NCBI GenBank assembly: GCA_964035575.1
Contig: OZ037930.1
Location: forward strand, 868,001-932,000
Direction of reading: 5' to 3'
Source: Rhynchopus sp. YZ270_cl-10
Taxonomy: Eukaryota > Euglenozoa > Diplonemea > Diplonemida > Diplonemidae
Length of the DNA stretch: 64,000 nucleotides
Shown here: in pieces, positions 18,521 to 29,249 of the stretch
How the letters are laid out: the number at the start of each line of letters is the position of its first letter
Numbering within the stretch: the first letter of the stretch is position 1
Notes under the pieces: generated by a model
The model's database searches: none
What the model saw: only the letters and a program-made list of their open reading frames with translations
Told to the model about the DNA's origin: nothing
Made by a program: the position numbers and the translations under genes

Positions 18521-20530
18521 ACTCTCAGAGGCTCGTGTGAGGTACCAAAGAAAACCGATTTTTCCCCCCAAGATTTATCATTTTTTTTTTTTTTATTTGG
18601 CCTGACCGAGTTTTAGTTAAGGCTTGCTGTAAACTCGGTCAGGCTGACCGAGTTTTACCCCACTATATAATCCCCTGATTTTGATATAGCAGCGATGGCC
18701 TTCTCTCAGTGATCTCGTTGATCACCTATTCGCAAAAAAAAAAAAAACCCCCCCGCAAGTATGGATTTCCGAGCTAGGCGCCATTTTAAAATAAAATCAA
18801 TAATATGAGTGGAGTGTTTTTGGTGGGATGGCTAAAAAAAAAAGAAAAGGAAATATTTGGAAAGATGAATGTATCTCTCGTGCATAGGACAGCAGCGATG
18901 TTTGTTTTGGTTTTTTGATAAATTGTTGGAGCAGAAAAGTTGCCTCGGGTTGTGTTGCCACAGTTTGTGCAATATCCACTGTCTGTTTTTTTCCCCAAGA
19001 AATGGGGTAATTCGAGGTTCGTCGTGACTGTCTTTGAGTAAAAGAAGTACCTCAAAGCACCCCAAAGAAATAGACATATTTGTTTGAACAAAAACACTAA
19101 GGTTACTGAAAATCCTGTCAAGGACCTTTGTCAATATCGGCCCCCCCCTCCGGAACCCCTGGGGTAAGAGAAAAAGAGAGCACTTCAGCTTGATCTGAAA
19201 CAACAACAAAAACAAAAGTTGACTTGAAATACAAAGCCCTCTCGTGTAAAAAAAAAAAATGGTGCTTTAAATATGAATAGGCCTCACAGTGGCACTATAC
19301 ACACAATGTTGAGAATACGATTGCATTATTTCCAGGAAGAAAAATAAAAAAGAAAAGAACAGAGAAGAAAAGAGAGAAAAGTTTCCAACCCCCCACCAAA
19401 GAATAAGTTCACGTACGAGGGGGAGAGGGGGGAAACACCCCGATTAAGAAATCGGAAGTGCAAATCCTGATGAAGCAGGTGTTGGTTTTGCCCTATTCAA
19501 CCTTACCCAAAAGGTAAATGGAAAAGAAAAAAAAGAAAAAAAAACCTAAAAATCTTGGCAAAACAAAAATTTGATTGAGACAAGACCTCCTCTTCCCACA
19601 CAAAAAAAAAAAAAAAAAGATATCGACAACTTGCTTATCACCCTACGCCACCCTATCTCCACTACTGTTAGTATGAAACATGAAACAGGGCTCGCTTCAC
19701 AATCTGACCTATTGTCTGTCACTACAACGTACCTTGGCGGTAAAACCCTATTCGGGATAACACAACATACAGCCAACTCTACTTTCAGTCGTCCTAATGT
19801 ATTTTGCGACAAATTACCCTAAAAAAAACCCCCCAAAAATCCGCCAAAACTTAGTTGTACTATGGTATTGTAATGTGGGCTGGGTTCTTGCTGTGTGGTC
19901 ATTTCCTCGTTTTGGCTGTATGCGCTCTGCCCTCAGTGCAGCGTGCAAGCATCGCTGTGGTCGATGCTTACGCTGAACAGAAAACAGTACGCATCTGGGC
20001 AAATCTACAAAAAGAGGAGAAAAAAATAGAAAATGACTTCAGGATATGACAGTTAAATGAAACAAAGAAAACACTTTTTCGTTTATCGCACCGCAAAAGG
20101 TTGGTGTTTTTTTCATTAATGAACGTGAGATGATGTGTATGTTAGTGGAAAAAACCAATACGCTAAAGCGGGCACGCACCATCACGTCGTTTTCCATTTC
20201 TATTTCGTCAATGATTGACACAAAAAAAGTAATTAAGGAGCACCCATTGAAGAAACCCTGTGTAGAAGGAAGGTGAGACTAAGCCTTTTGTGTTTGATCA
20301 ACAAAAAAAAAAAAAAAAAAAAGAGAGAAGTTGAAAAAAAATAGAATATGACTTCAGGATATGGCAAATGAATAAAGAAAACAAAGGGACCTTTTTTCCG
20401 TGTATCGCTCTGCAAAAATTTGCTGTGTCTTCGCTGTATGAGTTGTTATGTGGTGTGGTTACAACAAATACTGAATGAATAAACACTTTACAGGCAACAC
20501 ACCTTCTGTCAATTATATTTCTCCTTTTGC
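18520..20530. other. gene-free AT-rich spacer
   Basis: Short inverted CTCGGTCAG words (18600-18660), an R3 copy (18914-18983), a partial R1 (19216-19250) and two copies of an R5 repeat (AGAATATGACTTCAGGATAT-type, at 20024 and 20331; a third at 51105). A 19571-19822 plus-strand frame is open but unsupported. Confidence 0.5.
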
Positions 20531-20536
20531 CAAATG

Positions 20537-21227
20537 CATGGAAAACAAAAGATCTTAGTAAGAGGAAATTTTTTTTGAGCGGGGTTTTGATATCTTCTTA
20601 GTTTTTTTTTTCCACTAAGATCTTAGTGGAAAAAAACACCAAAAAACTAAGATCTTAGTTTTTTTTTCTAAGATCGTAGCCACTTTATTTTTAAGATCTT
20701 AGTTTTGTTTTTAAGATCTTAGTTTTTTTTGGTGGAAACTAAGATCTTAACAAAAAAAAACTAAGATATTCAACACAAAACACTAAGATCTTACTTAATT
20801 TTAAGAAAACACTAAGATCTTAAAAAAACGGTGTTTTTCGCTCATATCTTAATTAAGATCTTTTGTAATCCATGTATTCCAAACATTTGCATGGATTACA
20901 AAAGATCTTAATTAAGATATGAGCGAAAAACACCGTTTTTTTAAGATCTTAGTGTTTTCTTAAAATTAAGTAAGATCTTAGTGTTTTGTGTTGAATATCT
21001 TAGTTTTTTTTTGTTAAGATCTTAGTTTCCACCAAAAAAAACTAAGATCTTAAAAACAAAACTAAGATCTTAAAAATAAAGTGGCTACGATCTTAGAAAA
21101 AAAAACTAAGATCTTAGTTTTTTGGTGTTTTTTTCCACTAAGATCTTAGTGGAAAAAAAAAACTAAGAAGATATCAAAACCCCGCTCAAAAAAAATTTCC
21201 TCTTACTAAGATCTTTTGTTTTCCATG
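20537..21227. repeat. 691-bp perfect or near-perfect palindrome rich in TAAGATCTTA
   Basis: Left arm 20537-20874 and right arm 20890-21227 are both 338 bp and reverse-complementary throughout, as far as I could follow by eye. The loop is 15 bases (20875-20889). Each arm holds many copies of the 10-bp palindrome TAAGATCTTA, so it is a palindrome built of palindromes. The outer boundaries are CATGGAAAAC / GTTTTCCATG. No target duplication was seen. Equal arm length without indels implies recent origin or active homogenisation. Confidence 0.9.
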
Positions 21228-22648
21228 GGAATAGATTTAAAAAAAAAACAGAGGGTGTTTCAAAATGGGGTTGAAAGTGCAAAAAGCCCCTGTGGATGCA
21301 GCTTGCCAATCTGTTCACATTGCAAAAGAGGGAGAGAGAGAGAGAAAAAACAACAAAGAAAGGAATAAAACTGTAGTTGTTGATACAGGCACCTCCGACT
21401 GACCCACGTACGATGCCAGCCATCCGGATGAAAGCACAATGGTATGGGGGTAATAATGAGGCGGTGACTTTGTGCTTCTCGAACCACAGATGATAGTCCA
21501 ACCGAGCCGGCCGACTTTCTGATTTTCCAAAACGTCGGGGCGACTCGGACCACCATCTATGTCAGACATGGTTTGAAGGGATTTTTTAAAAGGGAATAGA
21601 ATGACTGAGACCCAGACACGTATCCTCGGAGAGGGGGGAGGGGAGGGAGGAGAGAAAGAGGCTGAGTAATAATTATAGACTTTGCCAGAACGAATGTGCC
21701 CCCTTCGTTGAGGAGAGTCGTAAAGAAGGGGGGGATATTTCTCCCACAAGAAAAAAAAAAAAAGAAAAAAAAAAAAGGCAGCTAATTTTTGCCACTGTTT
21801 TGTCCTCACTAATCTACAACTGTTTCCTTTTTCCGCCATTTTTAGGAAGCCATTCGGCTCCTTCCCTAGCGTACGTAATAGTTGGATGAGGAGAATGATT
21901 CAAAAAAAGGAAACGTGGGGGCAAATTTTACCGTTGACAGTAATCAAGTTAACTTTCTAATCACACACTGCATGTGAGCAAAAAAAAGGGGAGGTAAAAG
22001 GGGTAAAAGATCAACACAGGGGGTTTTCATAACACTAACTTCCTCCCTTTTTTGAAGGAACCCTTTCTTGTGTACTACTACACACCACTTCTCACTTCAA
22101 AACAGAGAAAAAGAAGAGAAAAATAAAACACACCCTCCCCGCATCTCCAAACATTGGGCCATATTCTGCGCCAAGAATTACCCCCTAATTCCCCCTTATA
22201 GTTATCAAACACACACACACACACACACACCCCACCCCCCCCCCCCCCCCCATGGACTATATTCCGACTGCTAGGGATAACCCACACCTGGTTCTCAAAA
22301 CACCCCTCTCCCCTCTCCCCCCTCCCCCTCTTTCTCCTTCCACAACCCCTTCACGGCACCTTAGAGTGGGAACCGCGAAAAGCAGGAGACAACTCCTTTG
22401 CCCTCTCCCCCTCCCTCCCCAAGATACCCCCCCGTGAACACAGCTTCAGGAGGAGGGGGGGTATGGCTACGCTATCAAGAAGCTGAAAAAAATGCTTCGA
22501 ATCCATCCATTACAGGAAGGAAACGTGACCCATCCCCTCTCCCCCTCCCGAGTTGGTGGCTGTATTGATAGTCGCCTATCATAATACATAAGACATATCG
22601 CAATACAGCCCTTTCCTCCCCTCTCCATTTTCAGCATGGAAGTTTTGC
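21228..22648. other. gene-free spacer
   Basis: R9 copy (21383-21450), R10 piece (21497-21560, related to 29881-29950), poly-C and CA microsatellites (22205-22250) and an R7 repeat (CATATTCTGCGCCAAGAATT, also at about 54668 and 40225). Pyrimidine-rich toward the reductase 3' end. No gene found. Confidence 0.5.
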
Positions 22649-24271
22649 CTAGTCAAACTTCTCGGTGTGTATCATCTCTGCCGGGAAGGGTGTTGTGAGT
22701 GAGGTGAAAATGTCGCACATGCCGGTGTAAAAGGATTCGGGGCCACAGACGAATACGGGACAAGGTTCGGAGATGTCTTGCTCTGATAGGATGGTTTCGA
22801 CGTTTGCCAGAGAGGGACGTCCGGTGTGGTAGCGGAGGAACGGGCTTTCTGCAGCCACCGCCCCTTCTTCACGGGTCAAAAATATGTCCACGGAAACTCG
22901 GTCCCGCAACACACTCTCTATCTGAACCAACCCAGGTATATCTCTCTGTGTTCTGTCCACATGGATGATGGTTACTCTGCAGTTTGCGAGATCTTTTTCT
23001 TTTTGCGCCATTCTTGCTGGAACACGTTTCCCGAAAGAGGCGAACATTGTTTGCATTGCGCCTAAGGTTGGTGTGATACCTACCCCTCCACTGACAAGAA
23101 TCACTCTAGGAAGCGTCTCGGGAGGGTGCATGCAAACCCCAAAGGACCCTCCGAAATGTTGTAGGGTGATTGCCGAAGCACCTACCTCCACAGAATCGAT
23201 TAGCCAGTTGGAAACCAACCCGCCCTCCTTCCTGCGCGACAACACCTCAAACGCGGTAGGAGTCGGGCGACGGGTAATGGTAAGGGTCCGTTCGACCACA
23301 ACATCTTCGGGGAGGTGGATGGAGAGAACCGCATGCTGGCCAGGATAGCCAAAGACCGTCGACGCCTGTTCAAAGAAGGCCCCATCGATGACGATCTCAA
23401 ATTTAAAGTAGTAGGCCTCATTTGATTCGCAGGCAGCCCGTTTGTCGACCAGGAGCAGCGCGATAGGGCCGTTCTGTACAATCTCCTTTGGCTCGTACTT
23501 CGAACTACTGCTGTGCGCTAAATCATCTAGGGGTGCTCCGGTCTCGTTATCTGTGCTTTTAGGATTAGAATCATTTAGAGACGAACCAAAGGTCTTTCCC
23601 GGTGCAGCAGAATGCATTTGTCCACCTGCCCCTATAGGAGCCACCTGGCCAGCGTAGCCGTCCGACTCTATCCGCCCTTCGCTGTGCACATTCAGGAAGA
23701 TGTCGTCGTTCTCAATAGAAATGCTGTGCGGTCGTTGCTTGACGCCTTTCGTTTTGACGCAGGATTTCTTCATATCCGGGCCAAGCCCCACATACAACCC
23801 TTCCCCCTCTGCTAAGGTGATACGATAGCCATGCCAGGGACACACAATGCAGGACCGTCCATCCATGTCTTCGATGTCGCCGTTTGCTAATGGAGCACCG
23901 TGGTGGTAGCATGCGTTGTCGAGCGCATAGAACTTCTCGTCCACCTTCCAGATCGCAACCTCACGGAATCTTGTGCTAACAACCCGGCTCTTCGTGTTGA
24001 ACTCCGATACCGCGCAGACCCTGATCTTCTCTGCTGCAGCAGGGTCTGTCGCGGCAGAGCTAGACCCGCTTGACAGAACGCTCAAAGAGACCCCGCTTCG
24101 TGGTGCGGTCGAAGGAGATAAGATCTGTCCCTGTGGGGTTCGTGCCCCTACAGAGACGTGCTGTCTCGGTGTGTTCGCCGTAGTAATCTGAGGGGAGGAA
24201 AATACCGGGCCGCCTACAGGAGCGTCGCGCACCTCGTGCACTTCCTTGTCACGGAAGCATGCTCCCCCCAT
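22649..24271 (-). CDS. Rieske [2Fe-2S] / FAD-NAD(P)H oxidoreductase
   Basis: An intronless 540-aa protein. Residues about 82-195 form a Rieske domain with both cluster motifs: C121-x-H123 and C144-x2-H147. Residues about 270-540 are a ferredoxin-reductase-type module. It has an FAD-binding ERTLTITR strand (about 327-334), the nucleotide loop SGGVGITPT (394-402) and a C-terminal FVCGPESFY. The expected role is electron transfer from NAD(P)H via FAD to the Rieske cluster, or the reverse; the substrate is unknown. The N terminus MGGACF matches an N-myristoylation signal (Gly2) with a nearby palmitoylatable Cys5, so membrane attachment is likely. A Ser/Pro-rich linker fills residues 12-80. The order Rieske then reductase recalls cytochrome-b5-reductase-like or NADH-oxidase chimeras; there is no b5 domain. 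Confidence 0.88.
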   Translation of the reverse strand: MGGACFRDKEVHEVRDAPVGGPVFSSPQITTANTPRQHVSVGARTPQGQILSPSTAPRSGVSLSVLSSGSSSAATDPAAAEKIRVCAVSEFNTKSRVVSTRFREVAIWKVDEKFYALDNACYHHGAPLANGDIEDMDGRSCIVCPWHGYRITLAEGEGLYVGLGPDMKKSCVKTKGVKQRPHSISIENDDIFLNVHSEGRIESDGYAGQVAPIGAGGQMHSAAPGKTFGSSLNDSNPKSTDNETGAPLDDLAHSSSSKYEPKEIVQNGPIALLLVDKRAACESNEAYYFKFEIVIDGAFFEQASTVFGYPGQHAVLSIHLPEDVVVERTLTITRRPTPTAFEVLSRRKEGGLVSNWLIDSVEVGASAITLQHFGGSFGVCMHPPETLPRVILVSGGVGITPTLGAMQTMFASFGKRVPARMAQKEKDLANCRVTIIHVDRTQRDIPGLVQIESVLRDRVSVDIFLTREEGAVAAESPFLRYHTGRPSLANVETILSEQDISEPCPVFVCGPESFYTGMCDIFTSLTTPFPAEMIHTEKFD

Positions 24272-26369
24272 TGGGTGATTGTTACTTTTTTTTGAAAAAA
24301 AAAGAAGGGAAAGAGGAAAAGAAATGGGCGGGGATACCCCACCCCGTTCACCACTTCGACCTAATCATGGGTGGGTGGGTGGTAGAGTTGACATACAAAA
24401 ACCCTCTCGTGAACAGTGTACCTTTGGTTTCAAGGATTGGAGGACTGCTTGGTTGGGTGTCCACCCCCAGTACAGCCTGGTCAATTTCGTGGTTTCATCT
24501 GATATGTGCTCCTCCCGCTTCCACTCATCAGCCAGATGAACGGGGATCATTGCAAACACAGGGACGTGAATCTTGTGATGTAGGGTCCGGCTGGGGTCCT
24601 CTGCCCGTTTCGCAGTGAAAACAGGGAGGGGAAAAAAGCAAGGCGACGAAACCAAGCACACACAATGGAAAACCATTGCGGGCAGAGGTCTGTCTCTCTT
24701 TTGCTGTTCGCCTGACCACCCTCACTCACTACGGTTTCGTGCCGCCCCCCGAACTGCCCGAACAATAATAGAGGCCCCCAAAGATGAAGATCAATCAACA
24801 CAACGCACCTCCTCCCCACCCATACAGGCATTTGTTATTGTGTCTGCAATGCACGCCACCAAGCGAGGGCCCCTCTCTTAACAATAAATCGTACTCTGTA
24901 CACAATCGGGTGTACAGAAGTATGACAGATGTACGACAATAGGACGCTCTGGTCTGAATCACCCATCGGCACCTTCAAACGCACACCCACCCTACCCCAC
25001 CCCACCCAAAAGCAAGGCGACGAAACCAAGCACACACAATGGAAAACCATTACGGGCAGAGGTCTGTCTCTCTTTGCAAATACTGTTCGCCTTCTGACTC
25101 TAAGGGCATACACAGTATAGAACCATCCTGCACCTGCCACAACACACCGTACAGTGTTTTGAAGTGACGCTCTCCCGGCTCTATGCTCTACGGCGATGTT
25201 GCTGAACGTCACTTCACAGTAAGAACAGCATTCTCCACGGAGCCACCCAACCCCATCGCCATATATGACAGCCCTCTCCAACAACTCACAAACACCTTGT
25301 ATGCCACCTCTCTCCTCTCCTCCAGCAGGCCTCTCAGCGAAGTGTTCAGCGTTTTGCAACCAGGTAGGTTATCGCAATAATGATGACCTAGTGGTGGAGG
25401 TCCCACAAAAAACACTGCAGCACCTCAAGCTCTGTGTTTCCACCCTTGGGAGAGAAGAGACCAGAAGCGGAGGAAGCAACATCACTATTTTTTTTTTTTT
25501 TTTTAGCTAAAAAAAACCACATCAACATCATCCACCAAGAGCAAAAAAGGTTGACCAACAAAATCGGGTTTGAGGTTGTGTGACCCCATGCCCCCCCCCA
25601 ACCCCACCCCAACAGCCTTTGTTTACCTTCCCACAAGGGTACGGCATATCCGCTATACACTTCCACCCGGCGGCAGCACACATCCTACAATCCGCATATC
25701 CCACCCACGCACCCTCACCCCATAGTTAACCTCACCGCCAGAATCGTATTTGACTTGAAATACAAAAAAAGCCATGTTCTCGTGAACAGTATACCGGTGC
25801 ACCCACCCCCCACAACCATGCATGTCTGTACATCCATTTCGAGGTTGGTGCTCTGATGTGCACAAACCACTCCGTATCTTGGCTTCAAACCCAATACACA
25901 AATCCCCCCTTCGACAATGCTGCTCCATCGCGCGGGGGGGGGGTCTGGGAGGGCATAGTATTTCTAGGGTACGTTAATGCAAATGGGTGGGGGTCTGTGT
26001 AGGGGAAGCTAATGGGAAGCTCTGGGAAGCCTACTGTTACCCTTAGCACACACTGCTATGGGTGTCTTATTCTGTTCCCCTTCCCAAGAGAAAAAAAATG
26101 GAATGTTGGAAGTACGAGCACCTGTCTGTGGATGCTGGCCATCCCGATGAAGATGTCCCTCCTCATCACTGAGTCTTGTGAGAGAAACACACACCATAAA
26201 AACATCATAGGTTAGCAGTTAGTTCAAATCCCAACAAAAAAAAAAGGATGAATGTGACTCTCACACATCTTAAAAAGGGGTGGGGACACCTTTCGTGGTG
26301 GGGTGTTCCCATTTTTTTTATGTTTTTTGAAAACTTGGTTGTAGTGTAGCTACCCTAGAATGTGCTCCA
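24272..26369. other. spacer with ambiguous coding-like patches
   Basis: Two R1 copies (24391-24505, 25748-25860) and a 68-bp direct repeat (24637-24705 and 25012-25078, GCAAGGCGACGAAACCAAGC). Short GC-rich patches have splice-like edges: plus 24818-24880 (acceptor CCATACAG, then a short open frame), plus 25183-25355 (open frame ending at CAG/GTAGGT) and minus 26166-26122. They conflict in strand and phase, so no gene model is proposed. Confidence 0.4.
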
Positions 26370-28372
26370 CTATTTTTGTTTTGTGTCCAGCCCTGCCTTC
26401 CACATATCCACTTCGTCGTCGTCCACCCAGCGACCGTCTGAGAAGGGCAAAGAGTGGTGTGTATCTTTTATGTTTCTTCTGTCGTAGTTCCACCAGGCAG
26501 TGTGAACCAGCCCGATCCTGCTGGCTCGGCGCGCATCTCGCGAAATTTGCGGATGCCCAACACCAACCCTGCTATCGAGAGGAAGTACGTCAGGAGGAAG
26601 ATCACAAACTGTAGAAGAGAGAAAAGTATTTTCATCATACGCAATCAATAAATTGATAGTATATGGTGAGGGGATCAACAAAAATGAAAGAAAATAAAAG
26701 AATTTGTGAGATGACTCTAAGCCTCGTGTGCATGGTCACCTTGAAAAAAAAAGTTGACTAGAAATACAACACCCCTCTCGTGAACAGTGTACCTTGGTGT
26801 CAGAGTCAGAGAGATTATAAGATGACCCTAAGCCCTCTCGTGATTATCCCCAAAAAAAAATTTTTGGTCTAGATACTGTAGTTCCTTAACACTCTGTGTT
26901 AAGGTTTTTAAGGTTGCTTTTGTGGCGTACCCCCCCACCCCTTGGCACCCCCGACGGGGTACCCCAAAAAATGACATTTCTCGCAGAGGCGCCAAAGTGT
27001 AAGATTTTTTCGGCATTGGAAAGATAGGGCCAAAAATCGAGTTCTTACTAAATCAGATCGCTGAGAGATTAGTTTTTAATTCCTATTTTCGTGTCGCGAG
27101 TTTACGTGTAAAATGCCTTAGGAACCGTGCGTTCCTTAAGGGTTCTTAAGGATTCTACAGGGAAAACAGGCGTTTTGGCCAAAAACACGGTTTTTCAGGC
27201 AGGTAACCGGGTTTGCGGCTTGGGAAACGTGCCAACGCGGTGTGAGAACCATGCGTGGGGGTTTGTAACCACTCGTTGCGTTGGTTGCGTTGCGTTCGTT
27301 ACGTAGCGTTCGTTGCATACAGATCGCTACGTACACATAGGTTACGTAGTGTTGCATGCGGTTGCATGCGTTGCGTTCGTTGTGTAGAGATCGTTACGTA
27401 CAGAGCGCAACGTATGGAGCGGTTGCGTTGCGTTGGTTGTGTTCGGTTGGTTACGTTCGTTGCGTTCAGATCGTTGCGCACACATCGGTAGCGTTGTGTT
27501 GGTTGTGTCGTTGACACATGTTCGTGGGAATCTGTTCGTTTCTTTTCAGATCTTTGCATACATCAACCACGATCAATAGGGAGTGTTAAGGATTAGCAAA
27601 ACTAAATACCCATAAGAGAGGGTGCGAGGATGTATACCTTTGCCCCGAATCCCATTTCGCTTGGAGGTGCGGGGGTCATGGGCGCATCAGTTGGAGGGTC
27701 GACGGGTGCAACAGTTTCCGCAAGCACTGTGTACGACTGCATCACTGCTGCAAGGACAGCTGCTTTGAAACCCATGTACATCTCCTTTTTTTTGAAAGAA
27801 AAGAACAAAATGCTCTTCGTGTATTAAAAACCCCCCAAAGATCCCCTGTGAATTTGGTACAATTTAGAATATTTTCAGCAATGACTTCAGAAGAAAGAGA
27901 ATAAAAGCGTTTTTTTTCTTCGATTGAAAAAAAAAAAAAAACCCCCCCTCCCCCTCCCCACCCACCCCACTTCACACAGAACCCCAACTTCCGGACTCAA
28001 TCGTCCGTTTTTTAAAATGTAAATTCGACAACTTTACCGTTGACAACAAAAAATAAAATTGACTTGAAATACAAAATCCCGCTCGTGAGAAACAGTGCAT
28101 TGACCGGTGCACCGTGGGGTCGACCCCCAACCAATGCCGTCTCTAATCTATTTTCATCAACATCTGAATAACAACAACGGCACCTATAGCTCAGCCTTAT
28201 TGCGCACCTGCATTCTCGGGTCAGCCCAGGTGGTGAGTTTGTGCACGTGGTCGACAAAGTACGTGCGCCCCTTCTCATCCTTGCGCATCTCCCAGTTCGG
28301 CGGGAGCGGAATGACAGAAGGGTCTGGGGGGTTCTCGGTGTACATTGTCAAGGGCGCATCGTCGGTGCTCAT
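26370..28372 (-). CDS. WW-domain, single-pass membrane protein (four exons)
   Basis: Exons 28372-28208, 27784-27638, 26608-26494 and 26437-26370 join in phase (165+147+115+68 nt) to give 164 aa. Residues about 22-53 are a WW domain ([20 protein letters not shown]), with Trp27, Tyr38/Phe39, Trp49 and Pro52 in place, so Pro-rich ligand binding is expected. Exon 2 encodes a mildly hydrophobic stretch and a Pro-rich linker. Exon 3 encodes a strong transmembrane helix ([19 protein letters not shown]). Exon 4 adds a short acidic tail. Donors are CAG/GTGCGC, AAG/GTATAC and G/GTGGAA. The last intron is only 56 nt; reading through it instead ends the protein with TTTEET. Exon 2 could begin 3 nt later. 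Exon 1 is firm; the full chain is inferred from phase and composition. Confidence 0.6.
27255..27560. repeat. degenerate GTTGCGTT/GTTCGTTACG array in WW-gene intron
   Basis: About 300 bp of imperfect repeats of GTTGCGTTCGTTACGTA and GTTGCGTTGGTTGCGTT words inside the 1029-nt second intron of the WW gene. No coding sense. Resembles a decayed minisatellite. Confidence 0.65.
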
Positions 28373-29249
28373 TGCTTTATGACAAAAGGAAAACAGAAGA
28401 AAACAGCAACAAAAAAAAAAAGAGTAATGCAGGCAGATGCGTTTTAGTGTGTTCTCTGAGGGAGACTGTGGTGGTGTTTAGTGAACAATGGGGCAAAAAT
28501 ATACAGTCGTATATCAGGTAAAGTGATCAATTTCATGTACCCCCTTCGACAGTAAAGGGAGTGTCGAAAACATCGTGTGTATCGGGGTGGAGTAGGAAAC
28601 CTCAAAAAGGGGGATTATTTGAGGGGAAAAAATGAGCAGAAATTTAAATCTGTTTTATCAATCAGGCACTATGTCACCGACTCAAAAGGGAGAGGGGGGG
28701 GTTTTTTTCTGTGTTTTTTTTTGCTTAATATTTTCGTTCGGGGGCGAAGAAAAAAAGGTCTAGATAACCTGGTACGCAGAAGTGGCACTAACAAGGCAGG
28801 TGTTGTGGGAGGAAGGGGGAAGGGAAGAGAACTGAGAAGGAGAGAAGGGGGGAGGTACAAGTGACGACACCCTTTTCCCTGTTCGCTCTCTTACTATTAG
28901 AAAGGGTGTGCTCTTAGTTTTAGTAAAAAAGTGTTAATTATTTTTTTTGGTAAATGCGAGAGTGCAAAAAAAAAAAACGAGGAATCGTTCGACGCAAACA
29001 AACAAAAAGGAAGGAAAGAAAAAAGATTTATAAGATGACCCCACCAGCTAGCTTGCCACCAGCCTCTCTTGCTTAGCCACCTTGAAAAAAAAAACAAAAA
29101 ACAAAAACAAAAAATCCCTTGTCCAGTGCGGACAGGGGGAGATTGGGTGGGGCGGCGGGAAAGGGGAAAAAAACCCCCCTCTTCCACTTACTTTTTTCCC
29201 AAACAACCTATATTCATTCACATTTTTTCCCCTCTCTCTCTCTCTCCAC
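28373..29249. other. spacer between WW gene and cysteine-rich gene
   Basis: Low-complexity purine/pyrimidine tracts and an R4 copy (29026-29090). No gene recognised. Confidence 0.5.

Noticed and set aside
19571-19822. Plus-strand ORF after a poly(A) run
   Set aside because: Short, no domain, unlike host codon usage, opposite to all genes.
24500-26170. Exon-like patches (minus 24500-24590, plus 24818-24880, plus 25183-25355, minus 25388-25460, minus 25622-25690, minus 26122-26166) as parts of one or two genes
   Set aside because: Strand and phase conflict. Some patches overlap R1 or R9-like repeats, and no combination gives a coherent protein. Left as ambiguous spacer.
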